Source: Sphingomonas sp. Leaf339
GTDB taxonomy: Bacteria; Pseudomonadota; Alphaproteobacteria; Sphingomonadales; Sphingomonadaceae
Direction: 5' to 3'
Length of the DNA stretch: 64,000 nucleotides
NCBI RefSeq assembly: GCF_001426195.1
Contig: NZ_LMRS01000001.1
Location: 436,501 to 500,500 of the forward strand
Within the stretch, counting starts at the first letter, position 1. Every line of letters starts with the position of its first letter. This document shows, in pieces, positions 8,363 to 16,040 of the stretch. The notes under the pieces are model-generated. The model did no database searches. It saw nothing but the letters and a program-made list of their open reading frames with translations, and was not told the DNA's origin. Both the position numbers and the translations under genes were made by a program.

Positions 8363-9265
8363 CTAGCTCGTTGGTTGTGCCGCGTTCAAAGCTCCTCCGG
8401 ACACATGGTGCGCGATGGCGCCGGCCGTCGTCCACCAGATGCGCGGATCGGCCGCCTCTCGCAGTCGGGTCAGGACCCGGTCGAGATGCAGCGCCCGGTG
8501 CGGCTGTCCCATGATGTACGGATGGAGCGCGATGCCCAGCACCGCTGGCCAGCGATCGCACTCGGCAAGCAATTGCTCGACCGTGTCTTCGATCATGCCG
8601 GCGAATGTCGCCGCCTCCTGATGGCGGGCGATGATCGAAGGGATGTCATTGATCTCCTGCGAATAAGGGATTGAGAGAATACCCTTGCCGCTACGCGTTC
8701 GCAGTCGCGTCGGCTGATCGTCATGGGCCCAATCGAGAACATAATCGAAGCCGGCCTCCTCAAGCAGATCGAGAGTCCGATGACTTTCCGAAATCCATGG
8801 GCCAAGCCAACCGCGCGGGCGAACACCGATCGCGTCGAAATCCTCCAGTGCGCGCGCGATCATGGCCCGCTCTTCGTCCTCGCTCTGGTCGCCTTCGGCT
8901 TGGGCGTTAGTGCGGCCATGGGCGGCAATCTCGTCACCGCGGTCGCGGCAGGCCTCGGCTAGACCGGGACACTGCGTAATGATCGCGCTGTTGACGAGCG
9001 CCGTCGTCTTGAGTTCCAGCCGGTCGAACATCTCCATGAAGCGCCATGCACCGACCCGGTTGCCATAATCGCGCCAGGCGAAATTCATCACATCCGGGTC
9101 CGTCTTGGATGGTGCCAGGGTGGCACCCAACCCGTCGCCGAATGCGAAAACCTCATGGTTGACGTAGAGATAGATCGCCAGGCGACGGCCCTCCGGCCAG
9201 GAATAACCGGGACGTCCAACGATCGGCAGATAGTCGTAACGATCGTGATGCGGCAGACCGGTCAT
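8363..9265 (-). CDS. Polysaccharide deacetylase / PuuE-type allantoinase-like protein
   Basis: 300 residues, NodB-homology fold with no signal peptide. The N-terminus LPHHDRYDYLPIVGRPGYSW and the segment RGDEIAAHGRTNAQ fit the cofactor-independent allantoinase (PuuE) branch better than chitin or peptidoglycan deacetylases. Other landmarks are GWLGPWISES, DYVLDWAHDDQP and GIALHPYIMGQPHR. Allantoinase opens allantoin to allantoate in ureide degradation. Its ATG overlaps the stop of the GlcG-like gene (ATGA), so it is the last gene of the four-gene operon. The neighbouring hydroxyisourate-hydrolase-like gene supports a purine/ureide role, but related members act on other substrates. Confidence 0.8.
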   Translation of the reverse strand: MTGLPHHDRYDYLPIVGRPGYSWPEGRRLAIYLYVNHEVFAFGDGLGATLAPSKTDPDVMNFAWRDYGNRVGAWRFMEMFDRLELKTTALVNSAIITQCPGLAEACRDRGDEIAAHGRTNAQAEGDQSEDEERAMIARALEDFDAIGVRPRGWLGPWISESHRTLDLLEEAGFDYVLDWAHDDQPTRLRTRSGKGILSIPYSQEINDIPSIIARHQEAATFAGMIEDTVEQLLAECDRWPAVLGIALHPYIMGQPHRALHLDRVLTRLREAADPRIWWTTAGAIAHHVSGGALNAAQPTS

Positions 9266-9756
9266 CGACGCGACTTCGTGACAGAGAGGACCTGCGCGAT
9301 GGCTTCTGTCGCACAGTGTTCGTCATTGGCCGCCCCGCCCGAACCGGCAACACCAATGCCGCCGACCACGACACCATCCACGACCAGCGGCACACCGCCA
9401 CCGAGCAGGAGCAGTTCCGGAACAGTCAGCAGGTTACGCGACGTCGGGTCGGTGGCCGCGCGCTGGGCCAGTGCGGCCGTGGTCGTCTTTGTTGACAGGG
9501 CAGTAAATGCCTTACGCTGGGCAGCCGTCGTGTTGTGTGGGCCGATGTCGTCACCACGCTGGAGCGCGATCAGATTGCCGCCGCGATCGACGACGGCCAC
9601 CACCGCTTCCTTGTTGATCGCGCGGCATGACATAATGGCCGCATCCGCCAGGCGGTTGGCCAAGACCAGCGATATCGTCTTGCGCTCCAGTAGCGGTAAG
9701 GCGGACGTCGACGCGGTCAGGGCAAAGGGAAGGAGGAGGATGTTCAACACCGTCAC
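9262..9756 (-). CDS. GlcG/HbpS-like heme-binding family protein, probably exported
   Basis: About 164 residues. The C-terminal ~130 residues match the DUF336/GlcG/HbpS family: EAVVAVVDRGGNLIALQRGD, AQRKAFTAL, VPLVVDGVVVGGIGVAGSGG and DEHCATEAI. I placed the start at the GTG at 9756 (a second GTG is at 9750). It creates a short hydrophobic leader, ILLLPFALTASTSA, that looks like a signal peptide. The ribosome site is weak. The family includes heme- and cobalamin-binding proteins and proteins of unclear function in aromatic or purine degradation clusters. It is 32 bases downstream of the MAPEG gene and overlaps the PuuE-like gene. Confidence 0.8.
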   Translation of the reverse strand: MTVLNILLLPFALTASTSALPLLERKTISLVLANRLADAAIMSCRAINKEAVVAVVDRGGNLIALQRGDDIGPHNTTAAQRKAFTALSTKTTTAALAQRAATDPTSRNLLTVPELLLLGGGVPLVVDGVVVGGIGVAGSGGAANDEHCATEAIAQVLSVTKSRR

Positions 9757-9788
9757 AGGCTTTCGAATGGAAGTAGTGGAATAACGGA

Positions 9789-10190
9789 TCAGGCGATGCC
9801 CATCGCGATCAACAGGGCCCAGCCGATGAGGAATGCGAGCACAAGCCATGTCACGACAGCTCCGCCGGCCCTCGGCACATTGGATCGACGCAGGTCCATG
9901 CCGATGGGGTGCGCGATCCGGGCGATCACGAAGATGATGGCCGCGGCAGCCAGTGTCGCGCTGGTCCCGCGGGCCAGTTCGATCAGCGCCAGCAGTATGA
10001 GGACGAACGGCGCGTATTCGACCAGATTGGCTTGCGCCCGCATCCGTCCGGCCAACAGGTCATCCCCGCCGTCACCGATCAGCACTTCGTCACGCAACCG
10101 CATGCGAACTATGCGTAAGGCGAGCCACAGATTGATGGCGCCCAACGCAGCCGCGGCGATCAACGTGACAGGAAGGGTAAGGCCGGACAG
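9789..10190 (-). CDS. MAPEG-family membrane protein with a non-ATG start
   Basis: About 133 residues with four predicted membrane helices. The MAPEG signature RMRAQANLVEYAPFVLILL is clear, followed by IIFVIARIAHPIGMDLR. Members resemble microsomal glutathione S-transferase, but bacterial ones are mostly uncharacterised (YecN type). There is no ATG or GTG in frame near the N-terminus. The best candidate is CTG at 10190, with GAGGAA about 7 bases upstream inside the last codons of the hydrolase gene. CTG at 10196 and TTG at 10163 are alternatives. The reading frame extends upstream only because it runs out of frame through the preceding gene. Confidence 0.75.
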   Translation of the reverse strand: MSGLTLPVTLIAAAALGAINLWLALRIVRMRLRDEVLIGDGGDDLLAGRMRAQANLVEYAPFVLILLALIELARGTSATLAAAAIIFVIARIAHPIGMDLRRSNVPRAGGAVVTWLVLAFLIGWALLIAMGIA

Positions 10191-10192
10191 GA

Positions 10193-10585
10193 TCAGTTTC
10201 CTCGATAGGTCGAATAGCCATAGGGGCTGACGACTACCGGTACATGATAATGACCTGCCTTGTCGGTAACGCGGAACGTCAGGGTGATTTCCGGGAAGAA
10301 TGGCGTCGCCGATACATCGGGGTAACCCGACATATCGAACTCCAGCTTGTAGATACCGGTGTCGAACGCCTTGCCATCCCCGAAACGGCGCACGCGGCCG
10401 TCGGCGTCCGTCGTTGCGGTGCCGACCTGCTGCCATTTGCCGTCCGAGCCGCGCCTGGAGAGGACGACCGGAACAGCCTTCCCGCCGACCCCCCGGGCAA
10501 GGTCGAGAACGTGGGTCGAAATATCGGCCGCCGCGGCCGGTGTGGCAGCGGCGGCGACTAACAACGCGAGTGCGATGCTTCTCAT
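10193..10585 (-). CDS. Transthyretin-like 5-hydroxyisourate hydrolase, exported
   Basis: 130 residues with a signal peptide (MRSIALALLVAAAATPAAAA). The mature part is a transthyretin/HIUH domain: ISTHVLDLARGVGGKAVPV, TDADGRVRRF, FFPEITLTF, HYHVPVVVSPYGYSTYRG. HIUH converts 5-hydroxyisourate to OHCU after urate oxidation. The two conserved His and the Arg are present. The C-terminal tetrapeptide, normally YRGS or YRGT, is YRGN, which changes a residue linked to catalysis. It is the first gene of the operon facing the LysR regulator. Export to the periplasm is known for some members. No uricase or OHCU decarboxylase gene is in the window. Confidence 0.85.
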   Translation of the reverse strand: MRSIALALLVAAAATPAAAADISTHVLDLARGVGGKAVPVVLSRRGSDGKWQQVGTATTDADGRVRRFGDGKAFDTGIYKLEFDMSGYPDVSATPFFPEITLTFRVTDKAGHYHVPVVVSPYGYSTYRGN

Positions 10586-10688
10586 GGTCGAAATCCTTGG
10601 TAGTTATCGGCGTGTAGAAAAAGCTGATCAATCCGCGATGTCGATGCCGGAATGATCACCCCACGGTTTCTTCGGTTTGCAAAAGTGG

Positions 10689-10701
10689 CAAATGGCATTT
10701 G
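10689..10701. promoter_or_regulatory. Palindrome in the LysR/HIUH intergenic region (site 1)
   Basis: CAAATGGCATTTG is a perfect palindrome with 6-base arms and a 1-base centre, between the divergent HIUH operon and the LysR gene. Probably an operator or promoter element for the HIUH side. Confidence 0.4.
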
Positions 10702-10726
10702 AGTGGCCCATTTGCGAATGGTATGT

Positions 10727-10745
10727 TTGAATGACGATCATTCAA
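10727..10745. promoter_or_regulatory. LysR-type operator palindrome (site 2)
   Basis: TTGAATGACGATCATTCAA has perfect 8-base arms around 3 bases and contains the T-N11-A spacing of LysR boxes. It ends 15 bases before the LysR start, a usual place for autoregulation combined with activation of the divergent operon. Confidence 0.6.
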
Positions 10746-10760
10746 GAATAGAATGATGCG

Positions 10761-11615
10761 ATGTTGGACATGAGGTTGCTTCGTACGTTCGTGGCGGTCG
10801 CGGACACGGCGAGTTTTACGATCGCCGCCGATCGGCTGAATTCCACGCAATCCACTGTCAGCCAGCATCTCGGGCGGCTGGAAGCGGCGGTGGGTCGGCC
10901 GTTGATCGACCGGTCCTCCCGGCCGATCAGACCAACACCCGCAGGCGAGCGACTGCTGGGCTATGCGAAGCGGCTCCTGGCCTTGCAGGACGAGGCGCAG
11001 ACACTGCTCGCCGATCCATCGGGAACGAGCACGCTACGCATTGGCGTGCCGGACGATATCGTTACATCGGCAATGAGCCGTCGGTTCGCGAAATTCGCCG
11101 AACGACATCGGACAATCCGCCTGGACGTGACCACCGGTCTCAGCCGTGATCTGAAGAAAGGATTCCGCGCGGGGGAATTCGACATTGCCATCGTTAAGGA
11201 GGTGTTGGCGGACGGCGATACCCGCGCCATTTTCCCCGAGCCACTGCGCTGGTTCGAAGCCAACTCCACCGCCGGCTGGCAGGACCCCATTCCGCTGGTG
11301 ACGTTCCCGCCAGGCGGGCTTTATCGCGATGTGATGATCGACCGGATAGAGCGCGAACGGCGCCGTTGGTACATCGCGTTCACCGGCAACAGTCTCGGCA
11401 GCGTCCTGTCGGCGGTCGAGGCCGGGCTTGGCGTATCCGTCCTACCGATCAGCACTATCGGTACATACGCCGTGCGCCCAAGCGAGGTCTTCTCTGCGGA
11501 GACAGCATTGTCGCTCTCGATCTATGCGTGGGAGGTCGGCGGGCCGACCGGCGAGCTTCTTCAGGCGATGACGGACGTGGTCGCTGCCCGATCGAGCGGC
11601 GTTGGGACTGTCTGA
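10761..11615 (+). CDS. LysR-family transcriptional regulator
   Basis: 284 residues, the usual family length. The N-terminal winged helix-turn-helix is clear: MRLLRTFVAVADTASFTIAA, then STQSTVSQHLGRLEAAVGRPL and PTPAGERLL. The rest is a periplasmic-binding-like effector domain (LRIGVPDDIV, FDIAIVKE, AVEAGLGVSVLPISTI). It is divergent from the HIUH/MAPEG/GlcG/PuuE operon across a 175-base region with two palindromes, so it most likely controls that operon and itself. The effector is unknown; a purine or ureide intermediate is a guess from the neighbours. Confidence 0.92.
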   Translation: MLDMRLLRTFVAVADTASFTIAADRLNSTQSTVSQHLGRLEAAVGRPLIDRSSRPIRPTPAGERLLGYAKRLLALQDEAQTLLADPSGTSTLRIGVPDDIVTSAMSRRFAKFAERHRTIRLDVTTGLSRDLKKGFRAGEFDIAIVKEVLADGDTRAIFPEPLRWFEANSTAGWQDPIPLVTFPPGGLYRDVMIDRIERERRRWYIAFTGNSLGSVLSAVEAGLGVSVLPISTIGTYAVRPSEVFSAETALSLSIYAWEVGGPTGELLQAMTDVVAARSSGVGTV

Positions 11616-11639
11616 TCCTCATCAGGCGTGACGCTGCCG

Positions 11640-12557
11640 TCACTCGGTCGTACAATCCCGCGCCTCCGCTTCGGCATGGCAGGTGATCGCCTCGCAAATT
11701 TCGTGGGTCGACAGAATGTCTGCGGCAATGGTCGGGTGCTTATCGCGCACGGCCAGCAGGAAATCCGCACACATTGCCTCGAAACCCCGCTGACGGCCAA
11801 CGGAGGTCCAGTCGCCGCGCCGATGTCGGCATTCCGTGCCCGCCGAGCGGACCGATTCCGCCATGTTGAGCACTGACTGCCTGACCCCACCCCCGATCAC
11901 GTCCAGCCGTTCCTCGTCTAGCCCGCTATCCCGGTGCATGGTGCCGATGGCGGTATAGCCATCGCCCGCCAGCATCAGGGTCACCGCCTTCAGCAATCCA
12001 CGCTCTACATGGGTTTCTATCGTGTGGCGCAGCACCGCTGAGGGGGCTAGGAACAGCAGCGTATCAACGACATGGATGAAGTCGTCGAACACCACTCTTC
12101 GCGGCGTGTCAGGCTGACGATGCCGATGCTTTTCCATCACGATCAGGTTTGCGCCGGTGTCACGAAGCGCCGCATAATCCGGGGCGAACCGGCGATTGAA
12201 TCCGACCCTCAACAGTGTCGCATGCCGTTCGGCCAGCGCGACAAGCTGCCGGACTTCAGCAAAATTATCGGCGAGCGGCTTGTCGACGAAGGTGGGGACA
12301 CGCCGTTCGAGGAGCATCCGGACAAGTGCCGGATGCGCGCTGGTTGCCGCATGAACGAACGCCGCATCGAACGTTGTCGCAGCCAGTGCGTGGTCGATGC
12401 TGGCATGCACGTGCTGCACGCGGAACATGCGGCCAACGTCGTGAAGTACCATCTTGTCGCGGGTCGCCAGATGCACTTCCAGTTCCGGAAGCGCCGACAA
12501 CACCGGGAGATATGCTTTGCGAGCGATATCGCCCAATCCCGTCACTAGCACGCGCAT
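11640..12557 (-). CDS. Gfo/Idh/MocA-family oxidoreductase
   Basis: 305 residues from the ATG at 12557, chosen because GGAGA lies 6 bases before it and the protein then opens directly on the Rossmann strand MRVLVTGLGDIARKAYLPVL. The family motif before the second lobe is VDKPLADN (usual EKP-type). It is followed by GFNRRFAPDY, which carries the substrate-side residues. Such enzymes oxidise or epimerise sugars or inositols with NAD(P). The gene stands alone and converges on the LysR gene. The substrate is unknown. The C-terminal domain (about 120-305) is weakly conserved. Confidence 0.82.
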   Translation of the reverse strand: MRVLVTGLGDIARKAYLPVLSALPELEVHLATRDKMVLHDVGRMFRVQHVHASIDHALAATTFDAAFVHAATSAHPALVRMLLERRVPTFVDKPLADNFAEVRQLVALAERHATLLRVGFNRRFAPDYAALRDTGANLIVMEKHRHRQPDTPRRVVFDDFIHVVDTLLFLAPSAVLRHTIETHVERGLLKAVTLMLAGDGYTAIGTMHRDSGLDEERLDVIGGGVRQSVLNMAESVRSAGTECRHRRGDWTSVGRQRGFEAMCADFLLAVRDKHPTIAADILSTHEICEAITCHAEAEARDCTTE

Positions 12558-12709
12558 CGCGATCTCCGAACTGTCAGCTTTATCGCTGTCTATCGCAATC
12601 GGCGCATCTTGACGTCCACGGAAGCGGTCGGCGGACCAAGTCAAAACCTGATACAGCGCTCACTCGGCACGCATAGTTTAACGGAAAATTCTTTGAGAAG
12701 GGCAAATCT

Positions 12710-12747
12710 CCCACCCGGTATGCGGCATGCAGCCGCAACCGGGTGGG
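12710..12747 (-). terminator. Long hairpin after the TonB-dependent receptor gene
   Basis: A 10-base stem (CCCACCCGGT with ACCGGGTGGG) continues after one bulged base into a second 6-base stem (TGCGGC with GCCGCA) around a 5-base loop. It starts 9 bases past the receptor stop codon. No T-run follows on the minus strand, so it may be an mRNA-stabilising 3' hairpin as much as an intrinsic terminator. Confidence 0.55.
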
Positions 12748-12756
12748 GATCGCCAT

Positions 12757-15696
12757 TCAGAATTTGAAGTTGGCGCCAACGCGCATCGTGCGGCCAACGA
12801 CGCCGATCTGGTGATAGGTCGGGTTGTAGTTCACGCCGGCATAGTTGCCCGCGTTGAGCGGGGCGTCCTCATCCAGTAGATTGACGACATTGAAGTAGAG
12901 GTCGAACTGGTCGTTGACCTTGACGCTGCCGGTCAGGTCTACATTGATGAAGTGCTTGACCCGGCAGTTGAAGGACGGATCGGTGCCCTGATAGGTGCTC
13001 GAGGTCTCGCAATCGGTGCCGCCGAACTGGTCCGCCGCGACCGCCTTGTACCCGTCCGTGTAATAGGCGGTGGCGGTCATCGTATAAGCGCCCCATTCGA
13101 TGCTGTTCTGCCAGTTGCCACGCCACTCCGGCGTGCCGGCACCCGATGAAGTGATATAGGGTGCCTGCGTACCGACATAGTCGTCATAGGCCGCGCCGTC
13201 AGATGCCTTGAACTTGTAGTTCAGGATCCACGTTGCCTCGGCACGACTGGTGAACCGGACGTCGTCGGCCGGCTTGAAATTGACCTGGGCGGCGAAATCG
13301 ATGCCCTGCGTCTTCAATGCTGCCGCATTGGCGAACGGCCCGTTCACAAAAAGCGCACGGCGCGGCGCATTGGGGAACGAAGGGTCGGGGGAGTCCGGCG
13401 TGATCGAATATCCGGCAGGTAGCGCGGATCCGGCGTAAAAGGCATCGAGTGCGTCGCTCGACAGCGGCGCAGCGGCAATGATGTTGGTCTTCTTGATGTT
13501 GTAATAATCGACCGTGAAGCTAAGCCAGCGGGTCGGCTGCACGACGGTGCCGGCCGTGAAGCTGGTCGACTTCTCCGGATCGAGGTCGGCGTTGCCGATG
13601 GTGTTGAAGCCGATGCCGTAGCTGGCGTTGTACGCGCTGCCGCCCGAGCAGGTCGTCTCGTTACCCGTCGCGCCGTGCTGTAACCGCACCGAACAGGGTG
13701 CCCGTGCCGATGTGAATCCGACGACCGAACCGCCACGTTCCGCGAAGCTCGGCGCACGGAACCCCTTGGAAAACGTACCGCGCAGGGCGAGCTGGCGGAA
13801 CGGTGTGAACTTGGCGCCGATCTTCGGCGAGAAATTGCTGAACCCATCCGAATAATGATCGTACCGGCCGGAGCCGTTGATCTCCAGCTTGTCGAAAACG
13901 GGGGCGTTCACCTCGAAATAGCCGGAATAGACCTTGCGGTCGCCGACGGCGGTGAACTGGTTCAGGTTGATCGTCTGGCCGTTGGCATTCTGGTTCGGAT
14001 CATTGACCGCCTCGTACCGGAACGAGCCGCCGACCGCGAGCTGCAGGTTACCACCTGGCAGCGCGAACAGATCCTTGGTGACGACCGCCTGTACCTGGTC
14101 GAGCTCGCTGGTCGCATCGGTGATGACCGTCGGTGACAGCGCGGCACGCACCGCGGCGGTGTTGAGGCCGGGATTGACGAAGTTATAGCTGCCGGTCGCA
14201 ACCGCGGTCCGCAGCGCCGGAAGGTTGATATAGCCGTCCTGCGTGATCTGGAGCCACGACTTGGCGGAGGTCGCGTCGACCGAATAGCCCCAGCCGTCGC
14301 CGAACTGGCCGCTGATCCCGGCCTGTGCCCGCAGCACCCGATTGCGATAGGTCGACGACTGCGCGATGTCGCCGAACCGGTAATACAGCGCTGCCGCCTG
14401 ACCCGTTGCCGCATACGGATTATTGGGGTTCTGCTGGCCATTGGTGAGCAGCGCGGGCAGCACGATGTTCAGCGTGTTCGTCGGGTTCACCGCGCGGATC
14501 GACGATGGCGTACCCGATGCAGCGACCTCGTTCTGGAAATAGGAGATCGCGGCATAAGCCTGGGTGTCGTCGTTCAGTTGCAGCGTACCGTGGACGGTGC
14601 CGCCATACCGTGTCTGGCGCGGCTGAAGCTGGCCGTAATCGCCCGACAGGTTCTGCTCGCAACCGGTGCCGGCCGTCGCGGTCCGCGTGATGAGGCCGGT
14701 CGGGCAACCGGCGTTGTTGAGGACGCGGAAGGGGCCGGTGACGACGCCATTGCCCGACAGGATGTCGCCGGGAATGGTCTGCGTGGTCGGCGCGACGACG
14801 GCGGCGATGGTGGCGCCGGGGACCAGGGCGCCGGCGTTGTTGTTGTCGCCGCCAATGGAGCTGAGGTCGGCGGTGTTATAGGGGAAGCCGCGGTCACGAT
14901 TGTAGATGGCGCTGTCCCGCTGATATTCGCCGGCGATGTATACGTTGAAGCCATCCTGCTTCAGTGAACCATGGCCGATCGCCAACGTCGCGCGCTGCGA
15001 CCCGCCGTCGCCGCGATCGGTGACGCCGCCTTCGACCGTGCCGTTGACGCCGGTGATCTCTTTCTTGGTAATGATGTTGACGACGCCCGCGATCGCATCC
15101 GCGCCGTAGCTGGACGAGGCACCGTCCTTCAGCACCTCGATCCGGTCGATAGTCGCTTGCGGAATCGTGTTCAGATCGACGAACGAGCGCTGACCGTCGT
15201 CGGCGAGCGGATAGGCGGCGGTGCGGACGCCGTCGACCAGCGTCAGCGTCGAATTGACGGTCAGGCCGCGCAGCGAAACCGCCGATGAACCCGCGCCGAA
15301 CCCATTGGAGAAGGCGGTGGGAATGGAGCCTGAGCTGTCCGCCGAAATCGAGCGGACGGCGTCCGAGATGTTGTTGATACCGGCTTTCGCCAGCGTGTCG
15401 GCGGTCAACGTCGTCACTGGCGACGGCGTCTCCGTATCAGTGCGCCGGAACAGTGTGCCGGTGACCACGATATCCTGCGCGCCTGCATCGGCCGCATCCT
15501 GCGGCTGAGGAGTGGGCTGCGTCGTCGTCGCGTCCTGCGTCGCGGCGGGGGGCGTGGTCACGACGGAGGTGGCTGGCGGCTGCTGGTCGCCGGTCTGCGC
15601 CGATGCAATCTGCACCATGCCGCCAAGCCCGGCGACGATCGAAAGCGCTGCTCCGCGAAGCAGCATGGCACGGGTGGAGGTGGAAAGGGACGACAT
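12757..15696 (-). CDS. TonB-dependent outer-membrane receptor
   Basis: 979 residues from the ATG at 15696 (MSSLSTSTRAMLLRGAALSI), which begins a normal signal peptide ending IASAQ. A Pro/Thr-rich linker follows, then the plug domain (DIVVTGTLFRRTDTETPSPV, ISDAVRSISADSSGS, VSLRGLTVNSTLTLVDG, IEVLKDGASSSYGADAIAGV). The beta-barrel ends in aromatic GANFKF, a proper outer-membrane insertion signal. Longer in-frame upstream starts lack a leader. The ligand is unknown: sphingomonad receptors of this form import peptides, glycans, siderophores and others. Genes to its right (DUF885 hydrolase, acylase, amidohydrolase) hint at peptides or acylated amino compounds. Confidence 0.95.
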   Translation of the reverse strand: MSSLSTSTRAMLLRGAALSIVAGLGGMVQIASAQTGDQQPPATSVVTTPPAATQDATTTQPTPQPQDAADAGAQDIVVTGTLFRRTDTETPSPVTTLTADTLAKAGINNISDAVRSISADSSGSIPTAFSNGFGAGSSAVSLRGLTVNSTLTLVDGVRTAAYPLADDGQRSFVDLNTIPQATIDRIEVLKDGASSSYGADAIAGVVNIITKKEITGVNGTVEGGVTDRGDGGSQRATLAIGHGSLKQDGFNVYIAGEYQRDSAIYNRDRGFPYNTADLSSIGGDNNNAGALVPGATIAAVVAPTTQTIPGDILSGNGVVTGPFRVLNNAGCPTGLITRTATAGTGCEQNLSGDYGQLQPRQTRYGGTVHGTLQLNDDTQAYAAISYFQNEVAASGTPSSIRAVNPTNTLNIVLPALLTNGQQNPNNPYAATGQAAALYYRFGDIAQSSTYRNRVLRAQAGISGQFGDGWGYSVDATSAKSWLQITQDGYINLPALRTAVATGSYNFVNPGLNTAAVRAALSPTVITDATSELDQVQAVVTKDLFALPGGNLQLAVGGSFRYEAVNDPNQNANGQTINLNQFTAVGDRKVYSGYFEVNAPVFDKLEINGSGRYDHYSDGFSNFSPKIGAKFTPFRQLALRGTFSKGFRAPSFAERGGSVVGFTSARAPCSVRLQHGATGNETTCSGGSAYNASYGIGFNTIGNADLDPEKSTSFTAGTVVQPTRWLSFTVDYYNIKKTNIIAAAPLSSDALDAFYAGSALPAGYSITPDSPDPSFPNAPRRALFVNGPFANAAALKTQGIDFAAQVNFKPADDVRFTSRAEATWILNYKFKASDGAAYDDYVGTQAPYITSSGAGTPEWRGNWQNSIEWGAYTMTATAYYTDGYKAVAADQFGGTDCETSSTYQGTDPSFNCRVKHFINVDLTGSVKVNDQFDLYFNVVNLLDEDAPLNAGNYAGVNYNPTYHQIGVVGRTMRVGANFKF

Positions 15697-16040
15697 CGGC
15701 GACAACCTTCTGCTGATCTTAAGCTCTGGCGATCGCTCACAATTCGAATGAATCGCGGTACGATCACACACACTGGCGATGTGGCGATTGCTCCAATGGT
15801 TAACATTCGTAAAGCTAGGGCAGGATGCCAGACCTAGATTTCTCGTCGGCGTAGCAAAAAGGTCACATACCCTGTCGGATATTGCCCTTCGGCTTTCTGT
15901 GAGCTGGCGCATTCTACCACGCGAAACGGCAGCGGGTTGTAGCTTCCCGTGAAACACGGCTACGCGTGCCGGTGAACGGTGTGCCGGCAATTGCGTCGAT
16001 CGCGATGGCGCGCGACAAACGCCGTCGATGGAGGAATTTG
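15697..16040. other. Divergent intergenic region, TonB receptor / DUF885 gene
   Basis: 344 bases without a supported gene. It must carry the promoters for both flanking genes, but I see no -35/-10 pair I would defend. The only notable short word is a GCGATCGC octamer at about 15729, too common to call. Confidence 0.6.

Noticed and set aside
9789-10631. 280-codon frame covering both the MAPEG gene and the HIUH gene region
   Set aside because: Only its C-terminal half is a MAPEG protein; the N-terminal half is HIUH coding sequence read out of frame, so the true MAPEG start lies near 10190.
15720-15760. Stretch near 15740 resembling E. coli lac operator (AATTGTGAGCG on the minus strand)
   Set aside because: The match is one half only, lacks the symmetric second half, and lies before a TonB receptor with no LacI partner.
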